64,000 nucleotides of DNA from Penicillus capitatus (lineage: Eukaryota > Chlorophyta), in the NCBI GenBank assembly GCA_965649825.1, contig OZ287706.1, positions 310,001 to 374,000 on the forward strand, in the 5' to 3' direction. Position numbers and translations under genes: made by a program. The notes under the pieces are model-generated. The model was given only the letters and a program-made list of their open reading frames with translations. It ran no database searches and was not told the DNA's origin. This document shows positions 34,050 through 44,576 of the stretch, piece after piece; within the stretch, counting starts at the first letter, position 1, and each line of letters opens with the position of its first letter.

Positions 34050-35021
34050 ATGAGTCGAACACGAAGAGAATGGGGAGCGGAGCAGGGTCACTTAAAGGAG
34101 GGGTCTTTCTATGCCACCGCTATTGGGCCGAGTTTACTCAGAGAATTGGAGGAGGACGCGGGTCTGTACCCTGATGCCTTTTGGTTTGCCAAGGTGTGGA
34201 TACGGCCGGAAATCGTCGGTTCTTGGCACGGGGCGGATAAGTTTCTGATCGGTGAAAGGGACTTGAAAGCGTTTGTGAGGTACGTCTGTCCGAGACTCCA
34301 AGAGCGGCAAAGACTGCGCGAGGAGAATGAACGGTTGAGACGAGAGCTCCAAGATGAACGGCGACGAGCCAATGAAGCCGAAGAGGAAGCTAGGGTAGCC
34401 AACGAGGAATTAAACGGTTGGATGACCGGAAACAAGCGTCTGCTCGAGCACAACAGGAAGCTACAACAAGACATTTCTGAGGCACAAAGGGCTGCAAACG
34501 AGGCACGGGGGGAGGCCTCTTCTATACAACAGAAGCTTAGAAAGACAGAGACCGCCTTCACAGAGGCGAAAAGAAAGTTTATTTCGGCACCTGATTTGGT
34601 GCCATGCCTACAGTCGTTGGGGGCCGAGGTGAAGACGCTACAGACGAATGTAAAGACGGCAGCTGAGGCGATGATGACTAGACCAGTGGAAGGGCGGCGA
34701 AGTTCGAAAACGCTGCAGCAAATGAAGCGGGTGCTACACGACATCGGACGGTACCCGCAACGGCGCCGAAGAGCGAAAGCGACCGACGCGGCAGATGATG
34801 GCGGAGGTGCCATCAAGCGCGGTCGTTTGTGCTACATGTGCCGATGCAAGGGGCATCTGGCCAAGGATTGTCCGCAAGCGCGGACGGATACGGTTGCGTC
34901 AGCGGATCCGACGACATCGGATATGCATCAGAGAGCGGAGGGGTCGCAGGAAGCAAATGCAGAATCAGGATGGAGCGTTTTCTCAGTTTTCAGACGAACG
35001 TTCACCTCGGAAATCGACTGA
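34050..35021 (+). CDS. gag-like protein with coiled coil and CCHC zinc knuckle
   Basis: 323 codons in one exon from ATG. There is an N-terminal folded part (DAFWFAKVWIRPEIVGSWHG), then about 130 residues of heptad-rich coiled coil (ERLRRELQDERRRANEAEEE), then a basic stretch (RRRRAKATD), and a retroviral zinc knuckle CYMCRCKGHLAKDC of CX2CX4HX4C type. No protease, reverse transcriptase or integrase follows before the 3' LTR, so the element is non-autonomous and would need enzymes from a partner. Confidence 0.8.
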   Translation: MSRTRREWGAEQGHLKEGSFYATAIGPSLLRELEEDAGLYPDAFWFAKVWIRPEIVGSWHGADKFLIGERDLKAFVRYVCPRLQERQRLREENERLRRELQDERRRANEAEEEARVANEELNGWMTGNKRLLEHNRKLQQDISEAQRAANEARGEASSIQQKLRKTETAFTEAKRKFISAPDLVPCLQSLGAEVKTLQTNVKTAAEAMMTRPVEGRRSSKTLQQMKRVLHDIGRYPQRRRRAKATDAADDGGGAIKRGRLCYMCRCKGHLAKDCPQARTDTVASADPTTSDMHQRAEGSQEANAESGWSVFSVFRRTFTSEID

Positions 35022-35083
35022 TTTAATTGTGTTGTTTTGCGGGGTCTTTTTTGCTGTTTTTCGGAGTATGGCGGGAAGCGTGG

Positions 35084-35329
35084 TGTCGCCAAGATCTGGC
35101 TTAGCGATGTGACTGCCTCGTTTCTGAGGAGTTCACCGCTTGGGGGACGCAGGTTGACTCACCTGAGGCGCTATCCTCTGGTTCTCGCGCGAGGGTGACT
35201 CACCTGCTTAGGCATGTCACGTCGCCACTGGAGTATTTAATGAACAATTCGCACCATGTTTTGCCCTTGCTCTGTAAACAAAAAAAGTCTTCCGCTGTTG
35301 ATATTTTCTGTCCGACCCGACCAGCGACA
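35084..35329 (+). repeat. 3' LTR of the gag-only element
   Basis: 246 bp, matching the 5' LTR but for one G. It is preceded by a purine-rich tract (GGCGGGAAGCG) that may serve as polypurine tract. Confidence 0.9.
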
Positions 35330-35344
35330 AGTGCTCCGAAACCA

Positions 35345-35900
35345 TGTCGCCTTCTGGCTGATTCAGAGGACCTTCGTAGCCGATTGGAAGGATTGGTTGG
35401 GCTTCGTTGTCTATGGATTGTTCCTGGGGGCCTGCCGAGGGGATGTCCGCTGGGTGAATGACTACTAAGTTAACGCTTCCGTCTTCGGAGCTTCGCCGAG
35501 TGTCGTAAACCCCAACGTTATGAACCACGCGTTCAGCACCCCTCTGAATAAGCTCTGAGTGTTCGCCTCGACGGAAGCGATTCAGAGACTCCTGGAACGT
35601 TGGATAGAGTGGCGCGTAAGGAACAGTCGCTCGTCGAACGTTATGATCGTCGTTGGCCAGAGTGACGAACACAAGGCTAAACGTAGACAACAAAAGGTGT
35701 TCCAAGGACAATGTCAAAGAGTCAGACAAATGGCGAATTCTAAGCCTTTTATTCGGTTCTGGTGATGTGACTTTCCTAGGTAGGTGAGTCATCCGAACGC
35801 CAGAGCCAAAGAAACGCGCCTCAGATGACTCAACCAGCGTCCCCCCACCGCATGGACCTCACGAAAACAAGACAATAGTCCCATCGCCGGGCGACACTTT
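35345..35900 (-). repeat. inverted, diverged LTR of a related element
   Basis: On the minus strand it begins TGTCGCCCGGCGATG and ends GGCGACA, directly followed by the PBS TGGTTTCGGAGC (35344-35333). The U3-like half aligns with the first LTR (GGGGGGACGC-GGTTGA, CTGAGGCGC, TGACTCACCT, TAGG-A-GTCAC). It has AATAAAAGG in place of TATTTAA and is more than twice as long. Confidence 0.75.
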
Positions 35901-35905
35901 GCCTG

Positions 35906-36810
35906 ACAATATGAAACTCTGCAAGTTTTTCTGTATTCGACATCCGACTTGGCTATGTAGCAAATTGCATTGTCAAGTCTAAGGAACTTACTCAATCGGA
36001 GTCCTACGGTTTTGCCACCACCGTGTGAGTCTGAGCTTGCTGCCTTTTCCATTCCGAGATGAGTGACAGGCCGTATTTGGAACATCATGACCGTCAGCGA
36101 CTATAGAGAGATGACAACTGTGGCGAGGCCGTAGTCATGCGATGTCATGACATTCCGTTTTGTCGAAGCATTTCAGGTAAATCAATAACCTTGGGATTCA
36201 AGAGAACGCGCTGGCCTCCACAACGCCCTCTTTTCTTGTAAACAGTTCGTCGTTCGCTGCAACGCTACTGCAGGACAAACTGCTCTTTCTTGATCAAGGA
36301 TGGAAAGAAGCCTTCTCGCGTGGCATTCGTGTACAGCGATCCTCTTCTGCTTAGGTCTTTTCCATTTTCTTTGCTCTTCTCATGATATGAGCTTTTTAGT
36401 TGCGATGCTTGATCATGTCTCATCTGCAGACGATTCACTAGTCAATTAGTTCAGGTTGCCAGGCAACCACTCTCTTCTCTGAGAGCAACATTCTGACAGG
36501 GTTGTCGCCTTTCCTAAGTTGTGACTTCAAAACTTCACAGCGTGCAGATAAGTCTCAGCGATGAATGCCAATTTCGGCGGCGGCGGTGGCGCGTAGACTC
36601 GAAATTCAAGCACAAACCACAGATAACAATAAACGAACGATTTTGCGTGTCCTAAATCGAACAATCTTTCAGGGGCCAATCAATAAATCAAGGCTAGGTG
36701 GTGAATCATTGATGAACGACGTTGCATACCCCGCTTCCATCATTGATGTAATCAAAAAGACTAAACAGCAGAAATTGTGGCATCATGATGATGATGATGT
36801 GTCGCATTCA
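35906..36810. other. intergenic, nothing recognised
   Basis: No coding or repeat signal that I can support. Confidence 0.4.
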
Positions 36811-38370
36811 TTAGGCGATGAATATGTCTGGTTGTTCTGTGTCGAAATAGACCTGAAGAACATCGGATTCGACACAGTCTGGAGGATGCGAATGATGATG
36901 ATGTCCTTCCTCTCCTTCTTCCTCGCCCTCTTCATGTTCTAAGTGTTCACATGTTGGATCACCGCCGAAGACATAGACGACTCCATTCGCATAAGCACCA
37001 GCTGCTCTAAACACGGCAGACAGCAGAGGAGCTCGGGGAATCCATAGATCTCCAGACATGCTGTATTCCTCGACATGATGTGTAGCAACCTCTCTATGCA
37101 TGCCTATAAGAAACATACCATTCGAGAAATCAAGATGACCCCGGAGGATGTACCTCTATTATGTGTTTCGCCCCCGACGACGAGGAGACGTTCGCGTGGC
37201 AGGGCGATAGCAGTCTTGTGTCCACCGGCGTTAAGCATTGGAGCTCTTTTTTCCCAGGTATCAGTTTCCTGCAGAGTAAAACTCTCAGATGGATGTCTAC
37301 TCTAAGGGACCGTCGGCACGTACAGGTGAGTAGAATTCGACTTCGTTTCTAAACGCATCGTGCTTTCCTTCGCCTGTAGGGTCATAGTATCCTCCCACAA
37401 CGATCACGCCTTCACCCATTGCAGCTGCACTGCAATCGCCTCGGGGTGTTGGCATATCTTCCTTTTTCTCCCATTCCCCAGTCTCGATATTCAGCGCTTC
37501 CACTGTGTTCAGGGTCTCCTCTCCGTCCAGACTGTAACCACCGATGGCATAGACGTAACCATCCACATAGGCACCGCACAGATCCGAACGAGGAGACGAC
37601 ATCTCGGGGCCATCTCTCCATCTCCCAGAATCAACGTCCAGTATGTAAACGGCATCCCCGGCATCTCCATTTATGATATCCATGCCTCCGAAGACGTAGA
37701 TCTGTCGATTTTCGGCATCATAGGCAAAGCCAAATCTGTAGAGTGGAGTTGGCAGAGCTGGTCCCTCCTCGTAGATATCCATGACGGTGTCATAGATGTT
37801 TACGACGTCTACCACAGCTTGTGTGTCGTTTTGACCGCCAATGATGTAAATGAAATCATCGACAGCCACCGCCTAGGGCAAACACACTCCATTTTGAATG
37901 CCGATATCGGATGAGCATGGAACGCACAGCGATATCGCATTGGCCATAAGACAGAGACGCCTTTTCCGTCCAGTACCCAGTTCCGACCAGCAACGGCCGT
38001 GCTCCGGCCGAAGAGTCTGGTTTTGAAGTCAACGTCACCACATCCGCATCTGCCTGGATCGCCAAAGCCGGGTTGTCGCAACACTTTAGGGGTAAGAGAT
38101 AAGGAACACATTCCGCGTGGATGCACGATTCGTCGAAGGGATCGGACTCTTACTGGTCGGATCTCTGACGCCGCCGCCATCGTCGTCGTTGTCTTCGGTC
38201 ACTTCGACGGCAAGCCAAATGACCATGGCGACGCAGAAAACACTCAAGAGTAAGAGTACAGCCAACGCGCTGAGCAGATGTTTCTGTTGTCGTTTAAGTT
38301 TCATAACCTCCACATCCATCAGCCCCGAATCGCTTTTCTTGCTCTGCGTCTGGAGAGCCGAGCTGTCCAT
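36811..38370 (-). CDS. type II membrane protein with kelch beta-propeller
   Basis: Starts MDSSALQTQSKKSD; a short cytosolic tail is followed by one TM helix (LLSALAVLLLLSVFCVAMVI) and an acidic stalk (EVTEDNDDDGGG). Kelch repeats follow, with GG pairs and spaced Tyr/Trp: DDFIYIIGGQ, RQIYVFGGMD, GYVYAIGGYS, GVIVVGGYY, RLLVVGGE, GVVYVFGGD. The C-terminus has an acidic/His-rich stretch (EEEGEEGHHHHSHPP). Clear introns include one joining STRN to ADADVV (56 nt), one joining QCDIA to AVAVDDF, and one joining FYSP to ETDTWEKR. The propeller would face the ER lumen or cell exterior. The ligand is unknown. Confidence 0.75.
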
Positions 38371-39690
38371 TGTTAGTATGACGTTGAATGTCAGTCGAAA
38401 TCACAGTTCTCTTCGTTGCCTCGTCACGGAACCGAACAAAGAACAAGTGCAGGCAGCGCAATAATCCCGAGCCGGCTGAGACATCGCTAAATCGCATCGT
38501 CCTGAGTAGACGGATGTGACAAGCAAACCGACAGCGACAGGCCACCTCACGCAGACGTGTCCGCGCATGAACCAGTAGTGACGGCGGTCTTCAGAAGCCT
38601 CGTCTGGCAGCTTTTCAGGATGCCAAGACAATGGCTGTGCAATTAACCATTCATATCCTCTCAAAAAAGCCTTTTCCTGAACTCGATTCTCCGGACCTCA
38701 TGTTCATCCATCTTTCTGGAAGATCGAACTCAAAGGAGTGAGAAGTGTGATGTCCTCCGTTGAAAACTAGTACCTCGACAGATGAGATACGGACTGGCAC
38801 CTACCTCTATTCTTGTCTCTGAATCTGATCCATCTCGATCTCTGCACGAACTGATCTTCGTCCGTTTTGACTGGATCTCGATCATCTGAACGCGATTCTG
38901 ATTAAGGGATGAAGCCAGAATCGATCTACTTATACCTTAGGACGGCCTGACATCTGCTGCAAGGATTTCACCTTGGATGTCATTAATGTCCCAGATGCTG
39001 AGGGATGCAGCGATGGCCTCATCGTCATCTGCATCCACCTGATACGTTCCCGGTAGCTTTTTTCTCTGTAGACATGGCGTTTGCTATTCATGACAACAGG
39101 GTTTGTCAGACCAGACAGCACATGGATTTGTGCGATCCTGTAAGCGCATGTTTTCAAATACCCTCTGCTTCACTATCACACCTTATCTAATCCGCGGCCA
39201 CAATGATCTAGAAGAAGTAGCGTTGCTGCAGATTCTCCTATGCTGATCCTCTCCAGCGTTCTAACCGTACGCTTTCAATAGGCGATGGATCCTAAGACGC
39301 GTCTTGCAGAAGTAGAACAGACATAAAAAAACAAAGCCTGACACCCAAGTTGCCACTCTACCTGTCCAAACTGCAAGTAGTATCCACCACATACATCCGA
39401 CAAGGAATATTCGCAAAGGAACTCACGTCCTATCACGCCTGATCTGATTGACGTCGACGGCTTAGCGGACATCTCCTGACAACCTTGTTGGTGGCCCATC
39501 GCGCACGCCTTACGACTTCGCTGATGATTCCGAAGGCGCTGGCTACCACGAGGAGAGTATGAAGGCCTGTGCTCTTGTTGTAGAAGTCTCTTTCTGCTTT
39601 CTACTGCATCACTCTGTTTTCATAGACGCTTTAGCTTTCTGTCTACATCAAATGTTCACTGCGAATGGTTGATCAATCCGGAGATATTCG
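38371..39690. other. gene-poor interval
   Basis: Several short minus-strand frames (38401-38664, 38930-39157, 39275-39499) have no recognised content. They may be remnants linked to the decayed paralogue just beyond. Confidence 0.4.
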
Positions 39691-39692
39691 AC

Positions 39693-40085
39693 TTACCCGA
39701 CATCGAAGAAGACTTCGGCGAGATCTGTTCTCAGATAGACCATGATTAGTCGTTCTGTACCCAGACATCGGCAACGCTCTCCGTTGACTGTGATCGCCAC
39801 CATCTCAACCTCAGTGACTGCCAGGAGAATTGGATCATTGGCAGTTGATGGATGAAAGAAAGCCAAAGCCAGAAGGAAGACAGGTCTATGCGCAAAGTCG
39901 ATCCCTGACACAAGATGTTCGCTGATGTCGAGAGACTTCGTGCATACATTTCCCTTTGGGAAGAATCAAAGGCACTAGAGTCACGTTCATGACGGCAGCG
40001 ATCGCATGGGACTGGCGGCCGAATGAAAGTGGCGTTTCCACTCGAATCGACGATGTTGCCGTCTTTTAAGCATCGCTTGAGTCGG
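39693..40085 (-). pseudogene. decayed module 2 of the Ala/Ser family
   Basis: On the minus strand, frame 1 reads PLSFGRQSHAIAAVMNVTLV...KGKC, which lines up with the module-2 start (ISFASASAAARAISSV...C). After a frame change it reads SEHLVSGIDFAHRPVFLLAL followed by AFFHPSTAND and VAITVNGE, lining up with SQLSQAIGVAF, LALALVTPGA and VATVDG. The register and the Cys are kept but the frame breaks near 39945. No signal-peptide exon or TATA box was found for it. Confidence 0.55.
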
Positions 40086-41285
40086 GAGGAACGCTAACGA
40101 GCGAGCTAGGCGTCTACAGCAATCACACATGTGCTCAAAGACCAAAGGGAGGAAGCTACGTCATTGATGTTCCATCCATCCTTTCATCGATGCCTTCTTC
40201 AGACCATCAAAGTGTTTTTCTTTTGATAATTTCTGGACGTCACATCCGTCTGTAGCTCAACCGGTACGGCAGTTTGGTGCTGCCAACCTTCCACTTTGGA
40301 GGATTCAACAAACTGCACTGCCCGTCGAGGATCTTCGCGACACGGCGATTCCTGACGGCGATTATATTAACGGGCATTCCTTTGATGCTTAATGGACTGC
40401 CGAAGACCGAAACCCAGAGGAGCGGTGACCTGAGCACATGGAACGTCGGTTCCGTGCGAAGAGCTGCAGCGTGGGTCTTTTACCTTGACGCTTTCCGTGT
40501 AAGCATAACCTTCCATTACCTACCTACCGCAGAAACAAGAGCACGCTCCTTGTGCTGCAGCAACGCGAGGAAACCGCCGGAATCTGCCACGAGAATGGAG
40601 AACGGTCTGATGTCAGACACCGTCGGCAGGTGTCGTCGGCTCTGAAAGACACTGGCCCAGTCCAATTCCTTCGTTAAGATGACTGCCCATTCTCTCTTAC
40701 CGAGAAGCGATTTCAGAAGCACTAAGAAGGGAACCTGAGTGAGGTGCAACATGATCGTTGCATGCGTTGACACAATCGTCTGTTCTTTTTCATATGATTC
40801 GATGAACAAATCAAAGATTTTCGTTCACGGGTGGCATGGGATAGAGCCAAGCTATGGATGGAGAACGGTCGATTGCGGAAGAGATAAGCGTTCAGTACAT
40901 CTACTTGTGCGCGGAAGACGCAGACAAATTCCTGGCAATGATAGTTCTTAATGTTTGTTCGTTTTTTACGTTTTTATGATGAATGGTCGACACAACGCAT
41001 GACATAGAACAAAAAAGGCCTGAACAATGAATGCCAACATATACTCTAAGCATACAGGCAAGATGGAGAGAGGATGGTACGAACATGATTGCCTCTTATC
41101 CCTAGTATGCGCGATTCTCAATCATCGCATTACTGTTTCGAATGGCACGCCCACCAACCAACACAGATACGATAGAATTTATACATGCCTTGATCTCACC
41201 ACCAGCCAGTGAAGAAGTCAATCACCTCTTCTGCGACGTCAACGACATCTGCACAAAGGAAGTCCACTCAGCAAATGTACGATAC
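40086..41285. other. intergenic, nothing recognised
   Basis: Overlapping ORFs of about 100 codons on both strands at 40274-40809, no family recognised. A tRNA-like D-arm string at about 40260 is rejected below. Confidence 0.4.
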
Positions 41286-42180
41286 TCAGGCATGCTTACC
41301 ATCGATAATGTTGGCCGCTGTTTTCCCGTGAACGGTGCTGACAGACAACGTATTCCCAGCGAATGAGACGGAAATCTTGTCATCGTCCTCCGAACTAGAG
41401 ACGGCCAGAGCCATAAGAGTCACTTTTTCATACTCAACCTCGAGCCCGAGTACGAGGTCTTCCGTAGAGACTAACTCGTTGTTGCAAATCTGATCTCGAG
41501 CAGACTCAAAAAGGCCAATAGTCGCATCTACAACGGCATCTATCGCCTGACTCGTGTCTGTGAATGCGATATGGTCTGAGGCTGCAGAGAGGACCTAGTC
41601 AACAGCTCGATGCATCCGATTGTCAGCTTCCAAAGAAGAGGGCGTACTTCGATGAGGTCTTTAGCAACGGCATCGGCTGCCTTGAAGGGAAAGATGGATC
41701 CCCGAAGGCACATCTTGAAACCCTTTCTCTTGGACGAAAACAAACTGGAAGCCACTTCAGTGAAGGACTCGGCTACGGTCTCTGCAAAGGTCGTCGCAAC
41801 GGATTCCGCAAGAGAAAAGGCGTCGTCGCCAAATTCTTCGATCTCTGCGATAGCATTCGTGATATCTGTTACCAGCATATCTGTCGCCTCCGCCACGGAG
41901 AAACGTTTTTTTCCAACTCCCGCCCCTGCAGAAACATTGCCCTTTTCGCACACGACAATGTCGACGTCTGTGCTGGCGCTCAGACCTTTTCCTTGGTTTT
42001 TGCCCTTCCCTCTGGACAGCAGCGACTTCCCAACAGTAGCCGGCGTCTCACTGACCTAAATGAACACTGTTTTTACAACAGACGATTGTTATACCGTTTC
42101 TCCGTTACGGAAGAGACATGTTGACAGCAGAACAGGAGGGTAAGGAGAAGAACGGATCCTCTACGCATCTTTGGTTCCAT
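41286..42180 (-). CDS. secreted two-module protein, divergent paralogue B
   Basis: Exon 1 (42180-42109) is a signal peptide (MEPKMRRGSVLLLTLLFCCQ, then HVSS). Exon 2 (42055-41648) begins VSETPATVG, has a basic Gly/Lys run (SRGKGKNQGKG) and then a module-1 relative (DITNAIAEIEEFGDDAFSLA ... AKDLIE). Exon 3 (41594-41286) is a module-2 relative starting VLSAASDHIAFTDTSQAIDA and ending STVHGKTAANIIDGKHA. Introns are 53 nt and sit at the same places and phases as in the others. It is much less Ala-rich and more acidic, and keeps one Cys in each module. This shows the gene structure is older than the Ala enrichment, or that B has drifted. Confidence 0.75.
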
Positions 42181-42296
42181 CTCGGTATGGGAAGATTGCT
42201 CCGATGCGATACAAGTTCGTCGAAGTCTGAATAACGCAAACGTGTTACTCTTCCCGATGCGAGTGAAACAGACGAATGAATTTCCGTCTCGGTGCC

Positions 42297-42303
42297 TTTT
42301 ATA
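42297..42303 (-). promoter_or_regulatory. TATA box of paralogue B
   Basis: Minus-strand TATAAAA (in GAGTATAAAAGGC), about 123 bp before the ATG. Confidence 0.7.
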
Positions 42304-43691
42304 CTCTAGGGTCTGCGCCGCCAGACGAACTTTTCACAAAAGGTTACATGTCCACGAGTGTCTGACGTGTACTGAGGTCGTTACGTGGAATCTTCCCGTC
42401 AATTCGTCATCGCTGCCCCACTCCCTTTTCTCGCGATTTGATTGGAGCGTTTGCCAACGGCAACAGCGAAGCTGCCGATGGAGCTAGTCGCCAGGCTCTC
42501 GACTAGAGACAAACAGTGCTCCTGAGAAACTACCTATCGCAGAACTGTGTGAGAAACAATACGCGCGACTAGATTTTCACCGACCCACACACGACGGGAA
42601 GCTTCAGATGGACACGCAGCCAGCTGTCCACTTCATCTACGGAACAGCAGGTCAAAAGCACAGCGCGTTTAAACCTGTTGTTTAGCGGCTCCGGCGGCGC
42701 CTTCAGGTAAGTTTCCTCGAAGAGATTGTGGTTTCTTCTGCCACACGTGTGCGTATTAAACTCAGCGTGCGTCTGGCGAAGAGAAACCAGAAGCCGTTTT
42801 TGTCGTTTTGCATTCGAAAGCGAAACACTCGGCTCGAATGACGTATTCGCAGAAAGGATTTCTCTATCTACTGTCGATTTCGTACGGCGTGAGTTTTTGT
42901 CACAATCTTTCAACGAAGAGTGTATTGCTACCAGATTGGTCCTGTCAGTTAGCGTCATTCCTGTTGGCAGTCCATCAAGGAATGTTTGGGTTCGAACCTC
43001 AAGGCTTTGGTGGATAATGTTCTTTATCTCTTCGTGCAAGAGAATGTTGCGGGTCTTAATACTCGTAGCCAATGACCAAGATTTGTCGAAGTCGTCTCTC
43101 CAGGTCGGTTTAATCTAGAAAGGGTACATACCCAACGACCCAATAACAAAATCTTCTGTAGACTGAGTGTCGCCGGCAAAGCATTCAATACCTTCTGTAA
43201 CATGTTGTAAGCCTCTGCAGTTTATGAATAGACAATTCGTCTATCTGTCCATTGTTCTGTTGAAGTTCTTTCATTCTGTTGCGCTTGCGTTGTCCAGACG
43301 TGAAGAAATGAATTTGTCGAGATACCAGATGAATGCGTCCTCGTTTGACACTGCTTTTGGTAACCATTTCTGGTCCTCACGCGTCACAGCTTGGTAGCTT
43401 AGGATCTATGTTACATCCGATTGGTTTCTGATGTGCGATGAAGAATGCATAGCACGGCATCTTTAGCGTTTGCTCTTAGACCATCACGCCTTTTGAATCG
43501 TGTGCTCGGCTTTGACTCCGTTCGCGTCCTCGGACTGCTATGATAGATATTTGTATTATGACTCAGTCTGGATATCTCTTTTGATTCTTCTCGCTTCGAT
43601 GCTAAAGAGTAAGAGGAAATCGTTCGATTTAACCGCCGATGATACGATGGGCAACTGCTCTAAACATTCAACCAACACCCTAGTAAGTGAT
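42304..43691. other. gene-poor interval
   Basis: A 167-codon minus frame (43072-42569) has no ATG start and no recognised content. Nothing else supported. Confidence 0.35.
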
Positions 43692-43877
43692 ATGCCTATG
43701 CGAAGGCTCTTTTACCTCCACATTCTCTTTTCTTTGGTGTCGTTTGTTTCATCAGCCGCACAGAACAGAACGCGTTCGTCATTCACCCAAGCGCATGCGC
43801 AGGTTTTGGTCGCTCTTTCGGATTTTGAAATGATGCCGTCTCGTTCTCTTGAAAGAAGAGTTCAAGGGTATCGCTGA
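43692..43877 (+). CDS. small secreted protein candidate
   Basis: 61 codons from ATG. MPMRRLFYLHILFSLVSFVS is a clean signal peptide (basic start, hydrophobic core), followed by SAAQ and a short Ser/Arg-rich mature part with no cysteine. No homology recognised; no TATA box at the spacing used by the Ala/Ser family. Confidence 0.35.
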   Translation: MPMRRLFYLHILFSLVSFVSSAAQNRTRSSFTQAHAQVLVALSDFEMMPSRSLERRVQGYR

Positions 43878-44576
43878 TAAACGATAGATAGGGAATCAGG
43901 TTCTCGACGGAGACCGACGGCCGATTCGGCGTTTCGGTTTCCTCTTTCGAAAAATAATTCACCCACCTATGAGGGGCATCAAGCAACACGAGGCCGCGTT
44001 TTGGCTTCTGTCAAGTGTCGAATGCGGCACGTCAGACGTTGTTCTTCGTCTCCTGTCGATTTCGTTCTTTCGAGTATTGCATCGCGCGATATTTGCTGAA
44101 GGCGAGTGATGGGACATTAATACCGACCGTGTTTTACATAGACTTGCCAAGGCGTATGCTAAGTGAGTGAGTTCTCAACGAAGATAGGCGATAACAAAAC
44201 TATCAACACGATGCTCAACAGTTTACAAGATAAGAGATACCGAAAATATACAGATGTTATAAACAGCGTGGCAGTCCACGTCAGCTTCCCAAAAAACTGC
44301 AGAAAGGAACACAACGACATCCAAACCGTTTTTCGTTCAAAAAAGAGAAAAAGATAGCCGTTCCACGTTGCTAAGATGAATACACGCACCCGCTTTAGTT
44401 GCCCATCCCTTTACTCAAAGAAGGCACCATTCCGCTTTAGTTACCTATCCTTGTACCCAAAGAAAGCGTCATCGAGAGAATAACCCCCACCCCCACCGTT
44501 CGAATTCGAAGCACCGAAACGTGCTTCTTAGATTGTTTGGTGACTTGGTTGACCATAGTATCGTTCACAAGATAGC
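43878..44576. other. intergenic, nothing recognised
   Basis: Short unconvincing ORFs only. Confidence 0.4.

Larger units (their letters stand above)
33642..35905. mobile_element. composite LTR-retroelement insertion with 5-bp target duplication
   Basis: The unit 33647-35900 starts TGTCGCC and ends GGCGACA, and is flanked on both sides by CTTTG (33642-33646 and 35901-35905). Inside, in order: a 247-bp LTR (+), PBS, a gag-like ORF, a second LTR (+), then AGT, the reverse complement of the PBS, and a longer related LTR (556 bp) in inverted orientation. So two element types share one target-site duplication. Confidence 0.75.

Noticed and set aside
35217-35792. 191-codon minus-strand open frame
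   Set aside because: It lies wholly inside two LTRs that meet at a junction, so it is not an evolved gene.
40256-40335. tRNA-like string GTAGCTCAACCGGTA
   Set aside because: The D-arm-like part is good, but no T-loop of the right form follows at the right distance and the acceptor ends do not pair.
42980-43000. T-loop-like GGGTTCGAACCTC
   Set aside because: No A box or cloverleaf arms upstream.
42569-43072. 167-codon minus-strand open frame
   Set aside because: No ATG at its start, no recognised domain and no supporting splice site; left as non-coding.
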